This document shows, piece after piece, positions 14,107 to 14,947 of a stretch of DNA of 14,947 bases. How positions within the stretch are numbered: position 1 is the first letter of the stretch; every line of letters starts with the position of its first letter. The notes under the pieces were generated by a model that saw only the letters and a program-made list of their open reading frames with translations, ran no database searches and was not told where the DNA came from. Source of the stretch: Sulfurovum sp. (GTDB taxonomy: Bacteria > Campylobacterota > Campylobacteria > Campylobacterales > Sulfurovaceae); assembly GCA_021159425.1 (NCBI GenBank), contig JAGGRU010000363.1, positions 1 through 14,947 of the forward strand, given 5' to 3'. A program made the translations under genes and the position numbers.

Positions 14107-14112
14107 AGTATA
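14107..14112 (-). promoter_or_regulatory. -10 box of the HTH regulator gene
   Basis: TATACT on the minus strand, 29 bases before the TTG start. It lies inside the longer reading frame that begins at 14144 and so favours the TTG. The hydrolase promoter block (14142-14179) lies just upstream, so a factor bound there could act on both promoters. Confidence 0.5.
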
Positions 14113-14141
14113 GCAAAGTTGAGATTAGAGATGCAGGCAGT

Positions 14142-14203
14142 CATTTTCAGAAATATTTTTTTTCAAATATGCTCTTATCATAATTCTTAAAAACTGCAAT
14201 ACT
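14142..14203 (+). promoter_or_regulatory. shared upstream block B and -10 box of the NlpC/P60 gene
   Basis: The 38-bp block at 14142-14179 (CATTTT-CAGAAATA, eight T, CAAATATGCTCTTATC) is the near-duplicate of 12688-12725. The -10 box AATACT (14198-14203) starts 19 bases after the block, the same distance as in the first copy. The only differences are a CA/A change and one T in the T-run. Outside the block and the -10 box the two regions differ. ATATTT (14153-14158) and AAATAT (14165-14170) form an inverted repeat. Confidence 0.7.
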
Positions 14204-14232
14204 TGTACATCTAAAAATAAAAGGAATAACAA

Positions 14233-14910
14233 ATGAAACAAACTAGAACTATTTTACCAAACAGGTTAGCTTTGCTTCATAAAGTTTTGCTTACTCTGTC
14301 ATTTACAGCAGTGTCAACACATGCAGCTACCCATACGGTTAAGCATGGAGACTCTTTGTATAAGATAGCAGGTAAAAATCATACCACTGTAGAAAAAATA
14401 CAAAACGCAAATGGTATGAAAAAAGGTGATGTTCTTAAGTTGGGAAGAGTGATAAAAGTACCTACAGACAAACTTTCTTCTACTGACAAGAAAAAAAGTT
14501 CTTTAAGTAAAGCATTACTTGCATCACTTTCAAATTCAAATAAATTTACCTCTGTGGCAAAAACAAAATTGGGGAAAAGATATGTATGGGGCGCAAGTGG
14601 GAGAAAAAACACCTATGACTGCTCCAGTTTTACAAAGTATGTCTACAGAAAGAATGGGATCAGCATTCCAAGAACATCCATCAATCAGTCAAAACATGGT
14701 AAATACGTAAAAAGGTGCGATCTGAAAAAAGGAGACCTGATCTTCTTTGATACTTCTAAAAAACGAAAAGGCTATGTGAATCATGTCGGCATTTATCTTG
14801 GAAACAATAAGTTCATTCACGCCTCTTCCGCAAAGAAGAAGGTTATAATTACAAGTCTCAGTAAAAAGTTTTATTCACAAAGATACAAGGGTGCCAGACG
14901 CCCATTGTAA
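14233..14910 (+). CDS. secreted LysM-NlpC/P60 cell-wall endopeptidase
   Basis: A 225-residue murein hydrolase expected to cut peptide bonds in peptidoglycan stems in the periplasm. A signal peptide runs to about residue 31 (basic N-terminus, 'LLTLSFTAVSTHA', cleavage after A31). A single LysM domain (about 33-77, 'HTVKHGDSLYKIAGKNHTTVEKIQNAN') binds glycan. A polar linker leads to the NlpC/P60 domain (about 105-225), which has the catalytic C130 (YDCSSF), H184 (NHVGIY) and H196 (FIHAS). 'LGKRYVWGASG' and 'LKKGDLIFFDT' are also typical. AAAAGGA precedes the ATG. The codon use looks like that of neighbours and the protein is basic. It shares its promoter block with the small-protein pair. DNA after the stop ends in a GAGGT, probably the ribosome-binding site of a gene outside the window. 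Confidence 0.93.
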   Translation: MKQTRTILPNRLALLHKVLLTLSFTAVSTHAATHTVKHGDSLYKIAGKNHTTVEKIQNANGMKKGDVLKLGRVIKVPTDKLSSTDKKKSSLSKALLASLSNSNKFTSVAKTKLGKRYVWGASGRKNTYDCSSFTKYVYRKNGISIPRTSINQSKHGKYVKRCDLKKGDLIFFDTSKKRKGYVNHVGIYLGNNKFIHASSAKKKVIITSLSKKFYSQRYKGARRPL

Positions 14911-14947
14911 TTACGAATCTGTTATTTAGAAAGGTTGAGGTAAAAAA

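Noticed and set aside
14079..14144. ATG start of the HTH regulator at 14144
   Set aside because: No ribosome-binding site; it runs through a -10 box and abuts the hydrolase promoter block; the TTG at 14078 has AAGG at good spacing.
1..14947. CRISPR array, tRNA/rRNA genes, insertion sequence or RAYT transposase
   Set aside because: No regularly spaced direct repeats, no cloverleaf or rRNA sequence noticed, and no transposase-like protein in any frame.

Overview
The window looks like the chromosome of a free-living Campylobacterota (Epsilonproteobacteria) bacterium, most plausibly a Sulfurovum/Sulfurimonas-type organism. Base composition is A+T-rich. Three gene neighbourhoods match orders known from Helicobacter and Campylobacter: (LPLAT)-miaB-HP0268-like next to a divergent nusA; tpiA-pgk-(gapA) divergent from nadD-rsfS; and argS-tatA-gmk-ChePep/poly-E protein, the HP0319-HP0322 order. 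The genus is an inference.

Layout. 1-929 is the 3' part of tilS (tRNA-Ile lysidine synthetase), facing a Xer-type tyrosine recombinase (1018-1854, minus). 1927-4117 (minus) holds a DUF374 acyltransferase, miaB and an HP0268-like small protein. A divergent promoter region then leads to nusA (4285-5448). 5558-7539 (minus) is a glycolysis/gluconeogenesis operon, tpiA-pgk, preceded by a 30-codon remnant of gapA. The remnant keeps a start, a ribosome-binding site and the exact GapA C-terminus but has lost the enzyme. nadD-rsfS (7595-8511) is divergent. A small membrane protein (8515-8853, minus) precedes argS, tatA, gmk and a ChePep-like gene (8945-12570, all minus).

The last 2.4 kb (12600-14947) is the accessory part. 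It has two tandem paralogous genes for ~69-residue proteins of unknown function, a convergent overlapping XRE-type HTH regulator with a possible GNAT-like C-terminal half, and a secreted LysM-NlpC/P60 cell-wall hydrolase. The small-gene pair and the hydrolase share an almost identical ~38-bp block placed exactly 19 bases upstream of their -10 boxes, so they probably form one regulon with the regulator. This is the best candidate here for an undescribed system.

Five intergenic paired inverted repeats of four sequence families (925-1022, 1864-1931, 5470-5540, 8871-8935, 10671-10773) look like REP doublets (REPIN/BIME-like). In four of the five each arm is a small hairpin next to a GTAG tetranucleotide, the hallmark of REPs mobilised by RAYT (Y1/IS200-like) transposases. 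No RAYT gene is in the window. In three genes the TAG stop codon lies inside the GTAG of a repeat arm. No tRNA, rRNA, CRISPR array or insertion sequence was recognised.
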